A DNA stretch of 64,000 bases from Paragordius varius (taxonomy: Eukaryota; Nematomorpha), in NCBI GenBank assembly GCA_964247055.1, contig OZ176053.1, positions 3,782,001 through 3,846,000 of the forward strand, read 5' to 3'. The position numbers and the translations under genes were made by a program. Shown piece by piece: positions 10,101 to 20,408 of the stretch. Under the pieces are notes generated by a model that saw only the letters and a list, made by a program, of their open reading frames with translations, made no database searches and was not told where the DNA came from. Positions within the stretch are counted from its first letter, which is position 1; each line of letters opens with the position of its first letter.

Positions 10101-10957
10101 CCTGTGCTGGAATATGATTTATGCATTTGTTTAAGTGTAGTACAACGGCAAGGTGATTGTTTATTCTGATCACTGCTCATTTTTTCCATATTTGTCGGTT
10201 GATCATTAGATAATTTTAAATTATGGGTAGAACTATTAGATAATGTGTTTTGCAAAGATTCTGAACTTTCCAAAAACTTTGTCAACTGTAAGTGTCGTTT
10301 AGAATATGGATCCAGTATTCTTTCATTTTTGGGCTCAGATTGTATGTGATATAATATGGCTAATGCTAAACTCTTCACAACCATCTTCAGATTTGGTTGA
10401 GAAACAGTACAGTCATCAATAAAAATGGTGGATGTGGAATTACAACGAACAATAGAATTTTTAAAGCGACGAGATCTTATATCATTTACAACTGATGATT
10501 TGGAAGAACTGTTGGAAGGTTTAATCAAAAAATCAGCATCGCCATCTGCAATTAAATATTGGAGTAAACCTGATATTTTATTCCCATCATAGTGGCGACT
10601 ATACGATTCGCTTTTCTTTAACTACTATTTATTTATATATTTACTTGACGTCTTTTGGATATCACAATACCTAAACATTAATTTTTAAAAACAACTTTTA
10701 TCACTCCCACATTTGGATATGAAAAGGGGCCCAGTAATTGGGTTTGATGATGGATCTTTATATATATCTAAATTTAATATTAGAATACCATCGGGTTCCC
10801 GTTCACTAATGTGCTGAATATGGATATAATCTAATTTTTTAAAGTTTCCATCCTTTAATGTTTTACCGCGTCGTTTAACATTTAGACACAAACCTTTATA
10901 CGCCTTATTTTTAGATTCTGGATCTGGTTGAACAAAGCAACACAACTTATTACCCAT
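7106..10957 (-). CDS. CCNY: cyclin Y (CCNY), complete, seven coding exons
   Basis: Cyclin Y is a membrane-tethered cyclin that activates CDK14/CDK16-type kinases and supports Wnt co-receptor phosphorylation. Exons on the - strand: 10957-10696, 10670-10645, 10615-10055, 8380-8261, 7968-7799, 7483-7321 and 7231-7106, giving 475 residues. The N-terminus MGNKLCCF has Gly2 for myristoylation and nearby cysteines for palmitoylation. Then [27 protein letters not shown] (near residue 180), and the cyclin box with [36 protein letters not shown] and [15 protein letters not shown]. It ends RAIIS, as vertebrate cyclin Y ends AIIS. Human CCNY is 341 aa. Much of the extra length lies between the VSQPNLK helix and HPLN, a polar Ser/Asn-rich insert, and in a longer N-terminal linker. 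All junctions keep phase. Introns are 25, 29, 1,674, 292, 315 and 89 nt. Residues in the C-terminal tail that bind 14-3-3 in vertebrates are only loosely matched. Confidence 0.95.
8879..9853. repeat. foldback element C inside cyclin Y intron 3
   Basis: The two ends are inverted copies starting ACTTACAGTCATGTC on each strand. The arms agree almost base for base for about 200 bp (8879-9080 against 9853-9650), then resume further in around a CTAGGGGTTTT segment (near 9135 and 9495). The right arm has about 100 bp more. The centre (about 9160-9480) has no useful open frame. The high arm identity suggests recent arrival or arm-to-arm conversion. No target duplication could be fixed. It accounts for about 975 of the intron's 1,674 bp. 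Confidence 0.85.
10616..10695 (-). other. two ultrashort introns of cyclin Y flanking a 26-nt exon
   Basis: Intron 10671-10695 (25 nt, gttgtt...gtttag) and intron 10616-10644 (29 nt, gtaaat...ttaaag) surround a 26-nt microexon (10645-10670) coding for the end of a Ser codon plus IVISKRRQ. Removing both gives one open frame from the MGNK exon through to the conserved [15 protein letters not shown] exon. Protein conservation here is weak, so placement rests on frame continuity and GT-AG ends; it is supported by the same intron sizes in TRAPPC5. Confidence 0.8.
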
Positions 10958-11538
10958 ATATGACCTGGATCAAGCGTTGGCCAGACATGAATTAATACAT
11001 TCAATAAACATTATGATAAATTATTTAATAGTAAGATGTATGGGCTGTAAAACACGTTTGGGGAAGAAAGCCCTTCTTCCAAAGTGAAACTTATTTACTT
11101 ATATTGATAAGCCATAAGTGACTAACCACTTTTTAGAATTGGCACACGTTGTTCACTATCTAGTGTAAAAATCGGGTTTTTTGAAAAAATGGAATTCCTA
11201 AAAATTTGAAGTAGGAAGACGTTCCCGAAACAATCACATAGTGTGAGTTTATTTATTTAATGTTATACAATGCGACGATAGTCAATAAGCCTTTTTTGAT
11301 TAAGTCCCTCTATTTAACCAAACCTAGTGTGACAACAGGAGCTTTAAAATATTATTGCCGATGACAAAATATGAAAAACGCGAGGCTTTTACATATAAAT
11401 ACGCCCATGGTAACTTAACCACTTTTTAAATTACCCTCTCAATCAACACCACTCGTGTAAACATTTTAGCAAATATTGATTTGGAACACGTTTCCGAAAA
11501 ACAAAGCTTATTCAATATTTACAATATTTTTTTAATAT
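10958..11538. other. 5' flank of cyclin Y, no gene seen
   Basis: This stretch lies upstream of the cyclin Y start codon on the - strand and must contain its promoter and 5' UTR, but no core promoter motif stands out. No coding-like frame or transposon end is visible. Confidence 0.35.
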
Positions 11539-12125
11539 TTAACACTTCGATTCAAATTGGGGTATCTAAATACCCCAGACTAAATTTGAATTAGCATTTT
11601 TAAAAAACTACTGAAGGAAACGGTCCCAATTTAATTTATGCTTCTATCCTAATACAAATTATATAAATATGTTAAAATATCTAAATAAAATTTTGTTTTG
11701 AAAAAAAAGTTCCATGTCAAATTACTTCGACGCCATTTTTATTTTAGAAACCTTTTGCAAAATATCGTCCTCATTTAATTTTGTGGGTAAAATTAAAGCT
11801 AATTTTTTATATAAATTACATCTAACATTGATAGAAATAGAAAAAGCGGTTTATTTTGTATTCTTTTTTAATTTTACAATTTGACACATGTCACGTTGAC
11901 GAAATTTTTGCCTTTCGGTTTTAGCTTGAAATAAGTAATATCAAGTATTTTTGAATAAAATTTTTTATATATTTCGGTTTATTAGTTATATAAGTGCAAA
12001 ATTTTGCCATGGTTTCGATTCCTTCCATACTTTTTAAAGTATTAAATTTTAAACAGGCCTAAGGTATTTAACTACCCCAATTTGAATCGAAGGACTAAAA
12101 TGAATGTATTGTATCCAAGTGTTAA
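11539..12125 (+). repeat. MITE family A, copy 3 (full length, 587 bp)
   Basis: Flanked by TTAA at both ends: it opens TTAACACTTCGATTCAAATT and closes ATCCAAGTGTTAA. A second inverted pair lies just inside: TTCGATTCAAATTGGGGTA on the left recurs reversed near 12075-12093. TTAA flanks suit a piggyBac-type transposase; equally, TA flanks with ACACTT ends would suit a Tc1/mariner type. There is no transposase frame, so it must have moved with borrowed enzyme. Confidence 0.88.
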
Positions 12126-12313
12126 TGAATGTGCCGACGGGACGGGGCCACTTTTATATTAGCCTTTTATTTCCGAGCCGGCTATTCGAAATGTTTTTAA
12201 ACAATTGTTCGCTTTTGAATATATTCAGGTGAGAGGCCTAACTTGCATTTCTGGCGCCCAGTGCATAAATCTGTGATGGCGCCCCCTCCCCATACATGCA
12301 ACAACTCCTTGCA

Positions 12314-12881
12314 TTAACACTTCGATTCAAATTGGGGTATCTAAATACCCCTGACTTAATTTAAGTTGGGATTTTTAAAAAAATACTAAGGGAAACGGTC
12401 CCAATTTAAAATGCTTCTATCCTGATAAGCCTTATATAAATATGCCAAAATATATCAATAAAATTTTGTTTTGAAAAAAAAGTTTCATCTCAAACTACTT
12501 CGACGCCATTTTTATTTTACAAAATTTTTCCAAAATATCGTCTTCATTTAATTTTAAGGGTAAAACTAAAGCTAAATTTTATACATCTAACATTGATAGA
12601 AATAGAAAAAGCGGTTGTATTATGTTTTAATTTTACTATTTGACACATGTCACGTTGACGAAATTTTTACCTTTCGGTTCCAGCTAAATATATTTAATAT
12701 CAAATATTTTTGAGTTTTTTATATATTTAGGTTAATTAATGTTATATAAGTGCAAAATTTTGCCATGGTTTCGATTCCTTCCATACTTTTTAAAGTATTT
12801 GATTTTAAACAGGCCTGGGGTATCCAACTACCCCAATTTGAATCGAAGGACCAAAATTAATGTATTGTATCCAAGTGTTAA
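12314..12881 (+). repeat. MITE family A, copy 4
   Basis: Same ends (TTAACACTTCGAT ... CCAAGTGTTAA) and same interior order as copy 3, slightly shorter. Separated from copy 3 by 188 bp that include a G+C-richer patch (12128-12300) of unknown origin. Confidence 0.88.
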
Positions 12882-13224
12882 AATCATATTCAAATGGTAA
12901 GAGGGATCTTAAATATTATTAATACTAAAAGAGATTGAAAATCATGACCACTAATAAATAGGTGATGTTTTATGTATTCATTATAAAAATAGCTTTTGAA
13001 TATATATTTAAAATCCGACGCCCCTTTACCTATGGCGCTAGCAGCATCAGCCCCCTTCCCCCTATCTACGACACTAAATCAGGTTGGCGGAGCTGCTGTT
13101 TCAAATTAGTACCCCTAATTAGCTGCTTCTTTAGCTCGTTACCTTTTGGAGTAGTTTAACACGATTAAAATCTAAAGGTCATAAAAAGTACTCAAGGTAT
13201 TTCCAAGTTAAAAAACACGCTCTA
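12882..13224. other. spacer between MITE copies 4 and 5
   Basis: Contains a short G+C-richer patch at about 13015-13110 (cgcccctttacc ... ggcggagctgct) unlike the surroundings. Possibly a remnant of an older insertion or a gene fragment; not assignable. Confidence 0.35.
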
Positions 13225-13803
13225 TTAACACTTCGATTCAAATTGGGGTATCTAACCCCATACTACATCTGAGTTAGGATTTTTAAAAAACTACTGAGTG
13301 AAACGGTCCCAATTTAATTTATGTTCTATCCTAATAAAAATTATATAAATATGCCAAAATATATCAATAAAATTTTGTTTTGAAAAAAAAGTTCCATGTC
13401 AAACTACTTCGACGCCATTTTTATTTCATAAGATTTTTGCAAAATATTGTCTTCATTTAGTGTTAAGGGTAAAATTAAAGCTAATTTTTTATTTAAATTA
13501 CATTTAACATTGATATAAATGGAAAAAGCGGTTTATTTTGTATTATTTTTCAATTTTATATTGCACACATGTCACATTAACCAAATTTTTACCTCTCGAT
13601 TTTAGCTCAAAATAAGTTATTAAGTATTTTTGATAAAAAAATTTTTTGTATTCCGGTTTATTAATGATATATAAGTGCAAAATTTTGCCATGGTTTCGAT
13701 TCCTTCTATATTTTTTAAATTTAATTTTAAACAGGTCTGGGGTATTTAACTACCCCAATTCATATCGAAGGAATAAAATAAATGTTTTGTATCCAAGTGT
13801 TAA
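13225..13803 (+). repeat. MITE family A, copy 5
   Basis: Again flanked by TTAA, with TTAACACTTCGATTCAAATT at the left and ATCCAAGTGTTAA at the right, and the shared 'gaaacggtcccaattt' and 'gccatggtttcgattcctt' interior landmarks. Third family member in the same orientation within 2.3 kb. Confidence 0.88.
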
Positions 13804-14132
13804 GCTTTTTAAGGGCCTGATTTTTTTTGTTTGCAAATTAAAATTGTGAAAAAATCGTCGTATGAACCCTTTCGCCTCCATTTTTTTCTATGGATTTTTT
13901 ATTGCATTACACAACTAATTATAAATGTTATTATGGGTAAAAAACTTAATAAAAATGTTTCAAATTAGATTTTACCAGCAAATTCTTGATCGTTATGGAT
14001 TTAAAAATCAGATGTTTGTTTTAAACATTTTAAAGCTATTATATGGAACGCTTGAAGTTAATAAACTGTAAAAAGGCCTATGTCTATTACAGGAAAACAA
14101 TATATACAATTTTCATAAAAAATATCGTGTTG

Positions 14133-14134
<2 letters not shown>
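13804..14134. other. spacer, no feature seen
   Basis: AT-rich, non-coding on both strands as far as I can tell; leads into the AT dinucleotide run. Confidence 0.4.

Positions 14135-14196
<62 letters not shown>
14135..14196. repeat. (AT)31 microsatellite
   Basis: An uninterrupted AT dinucleotide run of about 62 bp. Confidence 0.95.
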
Positions 14197-14198
<2 letters not shown>

Positions 14199-14384
14199 TG
14201 ATAAATGTTTCAGAATTATCATGGTCGTTTTGGCCCTAACGCGTAAGAAATTTATTTACTTTTAGGGTAAGTGATTCATATCAGAACATCGCAAAACTTG
14301 CGCACATATTTTATAAAATTACTTTGGTGTAAGCTAAACGCTCTATTCCAAAAATATCACTAAACTATATCATTAAAAAGCAAA

Positions 14385-14389
14385 GTAAT
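14385..14389 (+). repeat. left target-site duplication of the gypsy element (GTAAT)
   Basis: GTAAT directly precedes the 5' LTR and recurs at 18851-18855 after the 3' LTR; 5 bp is a size used by Ty3/gypsy integrases. Confidence 0.9.
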
Positions 14390-14717
14390 TGTTAATTGGT
14401 TATAACCTTAAGTTATATTATTAATTTATTATATAATTTATATGATATTGTATGTACAAGTATTCTAATTATAGTTGCCAACTTTAACCTTAAGTTAAAT
14501 TATACGACATTGTATTTAATAAGTAATCTAATGACTATTATATATATGGATATTTTATATGACATTGTATTTGATACAAATAGTATTCTAATTTATTATT
14601 GTAATTTATCCTTGCTAAAATATATAAATACACCTATACCAACACTGAGCAATCAGTTAATAAATGTACTTAATTTGAGTTATTAATTCATATGTCGTCT
14701 CTATTCTAAACGCATTA
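14390..14717 (+). repeat. 5' LTR, 328 bp
   Basis: Begins TGTTAATTGG and ends CGCATTA; matches 18519-18850 almost throughout. AT-rich, with an AATAAA near its end that could serve as the element's poly(A) signal. Confidence 0.93.
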
Positions 14718-14718
14718 T

Positions 14719-14736
14719 TGGTACCGTTAATGGACG
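14719..14736 (+). other. putative primer binding site
   Basis: TGGTACCGTTAATGG starts 1 nt after the 5' LTR; TGG at this place is normal for pairing with a tRNA 3' end. The tRNA was not identified. Confidence 0.5.
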
Positions 14737-17700
14737 AAATTTCCAAAATCAGTATTAACGAATACGATCCAAACACTAATTTTAAACAATACTTAAAGCA
14801 CGTGAATCGTATCTTAATCGCTAAAAACATTAATCCAAATGATGAAATATTAAAAAACTTATTCCTGGCCTATGCAGGACTACGCACAATCTCTAAACTG
14901 GAAAACCAAGCGTTTCCTACGAAAATAGAGGAGATGACATGGGCTCAAATTCAAAAATTGGCAATGCAAATCTTTGCCCCGGACAAAAGCATATGGCTGA
15001 GTCGTGAAGAATTCTTTAAAACAACCAGACAAGAAGGCGAACCAATCATGAGTTATATGGAAAGATTAAAAGTACTAGCTGACGATTGTGATTTTGAAGG
15101 CAATATCTCATACTTATTAAGAGATGTTTTCTTGATAGGACTAAATATGCTAATCCTAGAACGGGAATTACATATAAGATTCCCCACGGGTCAAAATGAA
15201 GGCGAACCAGTGTTACAAATGGTAATTGATATGGCGCATTCCCTCGAAGTGATTGAACCGAAGGTGCTGAAAATCCGCCAAGAAAGAACCATACACCAAA
15301 GAGACTGCCAAAGATGTGGGAAATGTCATGCAATCGATAAATGCAGTGCAAAGAGTCAACGATGCTATAAGTGCGGAAAATACAACCATTTTGCAAAGTA
15401 TTGCCGAACCAAATATCCCACCAAACCAGGTATTCGGGCAGTGACAAATTCAACGGGGATGGGCCCAACGATAACAGTGCAACTTAACGGAATAGAAACA
15501 TCAATGTTGTTTGACACCGGTGCGGATGTGACAGTTATCAATGAGAGATACTGGAAATCAACAGGACAACCACGACTGGAGGTAGGACAAAGACTATCCA
15601 CATACAATAATGAAACTATCCCAACCATGGGTAAAACAGAATTGCGCGTAACAATAAACGGTATGACAAAAACCCTTGAATGTTTTGTAACCGAGGGAGA
15701 TCGGCCATTAATTTTTGGTCTCCCTTGGATCCGTGCATTTGCTTTAAATTTACCAGATAATGTGATGATCAATAATATAACTAATAAATCTATATATAAC
15801 CAGTATAATAGGTTGTTCTCGGACGGGTTAGGCTGTCTTAAGGATATGGAGGTATCGATTGCGATAAAAAATAATGCAACACCCAAAATATACCCCTGCA
15901 AGAGAGTTCCCCTACCCCTCCAAGAACGTGTGGAAAAGGAACTAGATAGATTGATAAACCTAGGTATCTTGAGAAAAATTGACCCAAATAGGGAGCGAAT
16001 ATCGTGGGCCACACCAACAGTAAATATATTAAAACCAAATGGCCAAAAAGGATATGTGCGGATTTTCGAATCAGCCTCAATCCTCATTTGCTACCCGATT
16101 CCCACGTAATCCCCACCTTTGATGAACTAATCTCAAGAACAGCTCAAGGGACAGTTTTTACGTCACTAGACCTGAAGGATGCTTACCTGCAAATTCCCAT
16201 AAAACAATCATCACAACCACTACTGACCATAACTACCCATCAAGGTTTTTATTGTTACCAACGACTTCCATTTGGGTTGACTACGGCCCCTCATATATTT
16301 CAACGAATCATGGATAATTTGATTGGTGATATACCAGGTATATGTATCTATTTAGATGACATATTAATATCAGGTAAAACAAGAACCGAACATGACGCCA
16401 CATTGACCAGGGTATTGCAACGATTGGAAGCTGCAGGGTTGAAACTGAGCAGAGACAAATTGCAACTTGCCGTTTCATCTGTCAATTACATGGGATATGA
16501 ATTTCAAAGAATGGAATTCGTCCCACCAATGACAAAATTCAAGCTTTGATCAATTGTCCGAGACCCACCAATAAGACAGAACTAAGATCATTTTTAGGAC
16601 TGCTAAACTTTCATGAACGATTCATACCAAATCTCCATCAAGCGATATGCAACCTCCACAGAAACACAGGTTCAATTAGACCATGGGCCTGGACCGAGAT
16701 AGAAGAAGAGGAGTTCCAATCCGCAAAACAACTAAATAAATTACAATACATTAATACCGTTTAACCCAAATTGGCCAATACTAATAGAAACAGACGCATC
16801 AAACAAGGGATTTGGAGCGATCTTACTACATATTACCCCGGAATGAAAGCGTCCCATATCATACGCTTCACGCAAATGCACCGATGCCGAAACCAATTAT
16901 TCAACAATAGAGAAAGAAGCAAAAGCTATCACGTATGCTATAGAAAAATTTAAACCATTTATATATGGTAGAAAATTCAAAATTATAACCGACCACAAAC
17001 CACTAATCGGGTTATTTGGTCGAACTCGAAATTTACAAAATATTAATAATGCTAAACTTCTTAGATGGATCTATAAAACATCGGGATACGACTATGAAAT
17101 CGAATATAAAAAAGGGCAAAACAACTTAGCCGACGCTCTATCCAGATTACCAAATAATGATAATACCATGGAGGTGCATAATGAAGATGATGAGGTATCA
17201 CACACGGTAAAATTTTTAACTATGAATAAATTTAATCTAAGTAAAGAGTTAGTGGAGGAGGAGATAAGGTTAGATCCATTGGCAAACAAACTTAAATCAG
17301 CAATAAGAACAAATGATTGGAGTGATCCAAGTATAAAGGAATTTCTGAAAGTAAAAAATGAGATTCAAATATACTATAATCTTTTATTTGTAAATGACAG
17401 ATTACTAATACCTACATCCTTGCAGCGGGACGTAATGAAATTCCTACATACTGGACATAACGGAGCGCAATCGATGAAACAACAAGCAAGACAATCCATA
17501 TATTGGCCAAACTTAGAAAAAGATTTAGAAAATTTTGTAGAAATATGTGAACCGTGTCAAAGAAACAAGCCTAATATAAAGGAAAATCCAAAGTGGAAAT
17601 GGAATTTCAACACCGCGTTGTGGGAGAGAATTCACATCGACATAGCCGGCCCCATAGATGGTTATTTTTGGTTAGTTACCATTGATAGCGCTTCAAGATG

Positions 17701-18505
17701 GGTTGAGGTGGATCTACTCAAATCGATAACCTCACAACAATTATTGAATTGTTCAGAAAAACACATGGCCAGAGGTTTTCCGAGACAGATAGTCACTGAT
17801 AATGGGCCATACTTTACATCCCATGAATTCAGAAGTACCTTACATAATCTTAATATAAAACATTTTAGTGAGTCCATACCATCCCAAGTCCAATGGATTG
17901 GTTGAAAGTATTGCAACCCTCAAATTCAGATATAGAGCTACGAAAACGCAAACAATGCATGCCCACGAGGCAATCAACACGATTTTATATGGCTATCGAA
18001 ATTCAACACACAGTGCCATCATGAATACACCATCACAAGTCTTTCTGAAGAGACACCCAAATGGTCCGATGTCATGGCTAAAAACACAAACAACTGAGTT
18101 TATCGATAATGAAATAGAACCGACTCGCCAGTTTGTTCCAAGAGAGAAGGTTTTTATAAAAAATGAAATAGAAAAAGGATGGAGGGCAGGGGAAATATTA
18201 GAACGCCGGGGTCCATTATCATATATGGTAACAGACGAAACAGACAGAGTTCTTAGAAAACACGCTGATCAATTAAAACAAAGAATGGAATGTCCGAGAA
18301 CAACCACGCCAGCGCCCGAAACACCAATTAATTCCGAAGAATATACCTCTACTCCACCAGATCTCGAAGCCATAAACAATAATATACAACCATCGCCGAT
18401 AGGCATAACCACACAGGATAATAACGTAGCTCCAACAACGAATATAGACATGCCTAAACCCAGGTACCCACAACGCCAGCGAAAACCCCCAGACCGCTTT
18501 ACTAT

Positions 18506-18518
18506 AGGGGGAAGATAA
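18506..18518 (+). other. polypurine tract
   Basis: agggggaagataa abuts the 3' LTR, the normal place for second-strand priming in LTR elements. Confidence 0.7.
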
Positions 18519-18850
18519 TGTTAATTGGTTATAACCTTAAGTTATATTATTATTATTTATTATATAATTTATATGACATTGTATGTACAAGTATTCTAAT
18601 TATAGTTGCCAACTTTATAACCTTAAGTTAAATTATACGACATTGTATTTAATAAGTAATCTAATGACTATTATATATATGGATATTTTATATGACATTG
18701 TATTTGATACAAATAGTATTCTAATTTATTATTGTAATTTATCCTTGCTAAAATATATAAATACACCTATACCAACACTGAGCAATCAGTTAATAAATGT
18801 ACTTAATTTGAGTTATTAATTCATATGTCGTCTCTATTCTAAACGCATTA
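18519..18850 (+). repeat. 3' LTR, 332 bp
   Basis: Same ends as the 5' LTR (TGTTAATTGG ... CGCATTA), slightly longer through two small length differences. Confidence 0.93.
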
Positions 18851-18855
18851 GTAAT
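18851..18855 (+). repeat. right target-site duplication (GTAAT)
   Basis: Copy of 14385-14389; the foldback arm sequence resumes immediately after it. Confidence 0.9.
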
Positions 18856-19574
18856 ATTTTTTAATAAATTTAATTTTAGATGTAAGCTCCGAAGGTAAAA
18901 TTTTTAGCACTTCTAAAATGGGCTACTTCTCCTAAAATAAACGCAACAATGCCGAGATTGCCTAATAAAAAATTCAAATATACTGTAAATTTATACACAA
19001 AAAAATATTTTTGTGGATACTTTTTCCTAATAATGTTTTGCAAAATTTTGTTGAAGCATAAGACTATTTTGAAGCATGATGATGGAAATGGTAAAAGAAC
19101 GCTTTAAAATATTATAATTTTTTTTTACATAATTCGATAATTCTAAACATTTACCTCAGAATTCGGATTAAATATTCGTTCGTCTTCAAATTGATGTTAA
19201 ATAAATTGTGATTTTTTTGAAAAAAATCAAAGCAAACAAACCTTTAAAATAAAATTCTGAAATAGAAATTTCAGCATTTTATAATTATATAAAACCGTTT
19301 CCATCATCCTCAAAATATGAAGTACGCTCATCAAAGTTTTTCTAAAGCATATAATCAAAATGTTTATCGCGCAATGTCGGAATATTTGCGTTTATTTTAA
19401 GAGAATTAGCCCATTTAAAGTGGAAAAATTTGTACCTTCAGAGTACCATCTAAAATTAAAATTTTTTAAAAATATTATTTTGCATTTAAGTTCATCATAT
19501 ACTTTAGTAATATTTTTTGGACTAAAGCTCACCAAAAATATTTTTTGACTTGACTTGCAAGTTTTTATCATGAC

Positions 19575-20408
19575 TTGCTTTCATGTGATAAAATATTTAA
19601 CATTAGACGACGTAGAATTGATTCGGATAATAAAAAACCATATGATCAAGTAAAACGATTTGGCAAGTGTGGTATGTGGGGCACACTTACCAGATTTAAA
19701 AACATGGATAAAATTATTTTGGAAACGATTTATATAAAATTTAGGTTTTATATGTAATTAAATTGCTAATGCTATAAACTGTTTTGATAATTTTTGCATA
19801 ATTAACTACTTAAAATTGGGTGGATACATAAGAGAATAAATTTTTAAAAAAACTAAGAACAATGCAAATAAAAATATGCTAAATTTAACAGCGTGAACAC
19901 GCAAAAAATTTGATTCACCAAGATATATTAAAAGTAATATTTTTTAATTTTGTTTAAAATTTTCAAATCTTCGTTTAAGAATAAACGCTAAAGGTTACCT
20001 CGCCATCAAAACATGTAAGGAGTTTTTTAATCATAAATTTATTTCAATTGTAATGTTGATAATTAATTAAAAATATATGTTATATTGTAAAAAGATTACT
20101 AACAAAATGACTCGTGTGGTAAAAAATAGAATGTTTTAATTGTGAATGATTTCATGAATTTATAATTTTTAGTTACCGGGCTCAATATTTAGAAATATTA
20201 ATAATATTAAATAAGATGCGTGCCATTGAGTTTAAAAAACTTCAATTAATGCATATAGTATTGATTGTTTATCTTTTTGAAACTTAATTTATAAATTTTG
20301 GACGAATATGATCAAAATGATTTCCGTAAATTTAGAATTGGGTGGCAAAAACAGTTACATTCATACGCAAAAGACATACTTCCTGATCTTCAAGCGTACA
20401 CTTACTGG
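19575..20408 (+). other. coding-like fragments of an unidentified gene
   Basis: Three open stretches stand out between the foldback element and the satellite. One (19575-19757) encodes KKPYDQVKRFGKCGMWGTLT and more. One (about 20173-20263, after an atttttag acceptor) encodes YRAQYLEILIILNKMRAIEF. One (about 20300-20408) encodes DFRKFRIGWQKQLHSYAKDI and ends YWTK-stop. A donor at TTTAG|gtttta (19741) and the acceptor near 20172 would keep phase, but I could not find a splice that joins the second and third pieces. It may be a small gene with introns, or a decayed one. The last stop is about 25 bp from the satellite. No family recognised. Confidence 0.28.

Larger units (their letters stand above)
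14718..18518 (+). pseudogene. decayed gag-pol region of the gypsy element
   Basis: Recognisable parts in order: Gag (about 14750-15290); a zinc knuckle region (about 15300-15415) with a CYKCGKYNHFAKYC CCHC box; an aspartic protease with LFDTGAD (about 15510); reverse transcriptase with the YLDD active-site motif (about 16350); an RNase H region (about 16770-17150); an integrase zinc domain with an HH-CC pattern (about 17440-17570); the integrase core (about 17620-17990); and a Pro-rich C-terminal end up to about 18500. The open frame is interrupted about five times overall, so no working polyprotein is expected. Confidence 0.92.
14390..18850 (+). mobile_element. Ty3/gypsy LTR retrotransposon, structurally complete but broken
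   Basis: 4.46 kb, with two LTRs, a 5-bp target duplication (GTAAT) and a gag-protease-RT-RNaseH-integrase order typical of Ty3/gypsy. Nothing resembling an envelope gene or chromodomain was seen. The domain style suggests a Mag-like group, but this is a guess. The LTRs are about 98-99% identical by eye, so the insertion is recent. The coding region nevertheless carries roughly five interruptions, so this copy is a fossil. It sits in the arm of an older foldback element. Confidence 0.95.
14290..19545. repeat. foldback family B, copy 2, split by the gypsy element
   Basis: Outside the gypsy insertion, the left arm (about 14290-14389 plus 18851-18965) and the right arm (about 19370-19545, reversed) match in order: AAAACTTGC, TTTGGTG, CCAAAAATAT, ACTAAA, TATAT, TAATTTTAGATG, GAAGGTA, TAAAATAAACGCAA. 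Without the gypsy element it would be about 0.8 kb with arms of about 150-220 bp. The left arm is interrupted at 14389/18851. The interior (18970-19370) has no coding content. The arms are related to those at 5764-6325. Confidence 0.7.

Noticed and set aside
10546-10551. ttgcag as the acceptor of cyclin Y exon 3
   Set aside because: The frame stays open upstream through this point to 10615, and the two short introns connect it to exon 1 in phase.
15046-16087. Open frames on the - strand of the gypsy element
   Set aside because: Antisense shadows of the gag-pol region, without family motifs.
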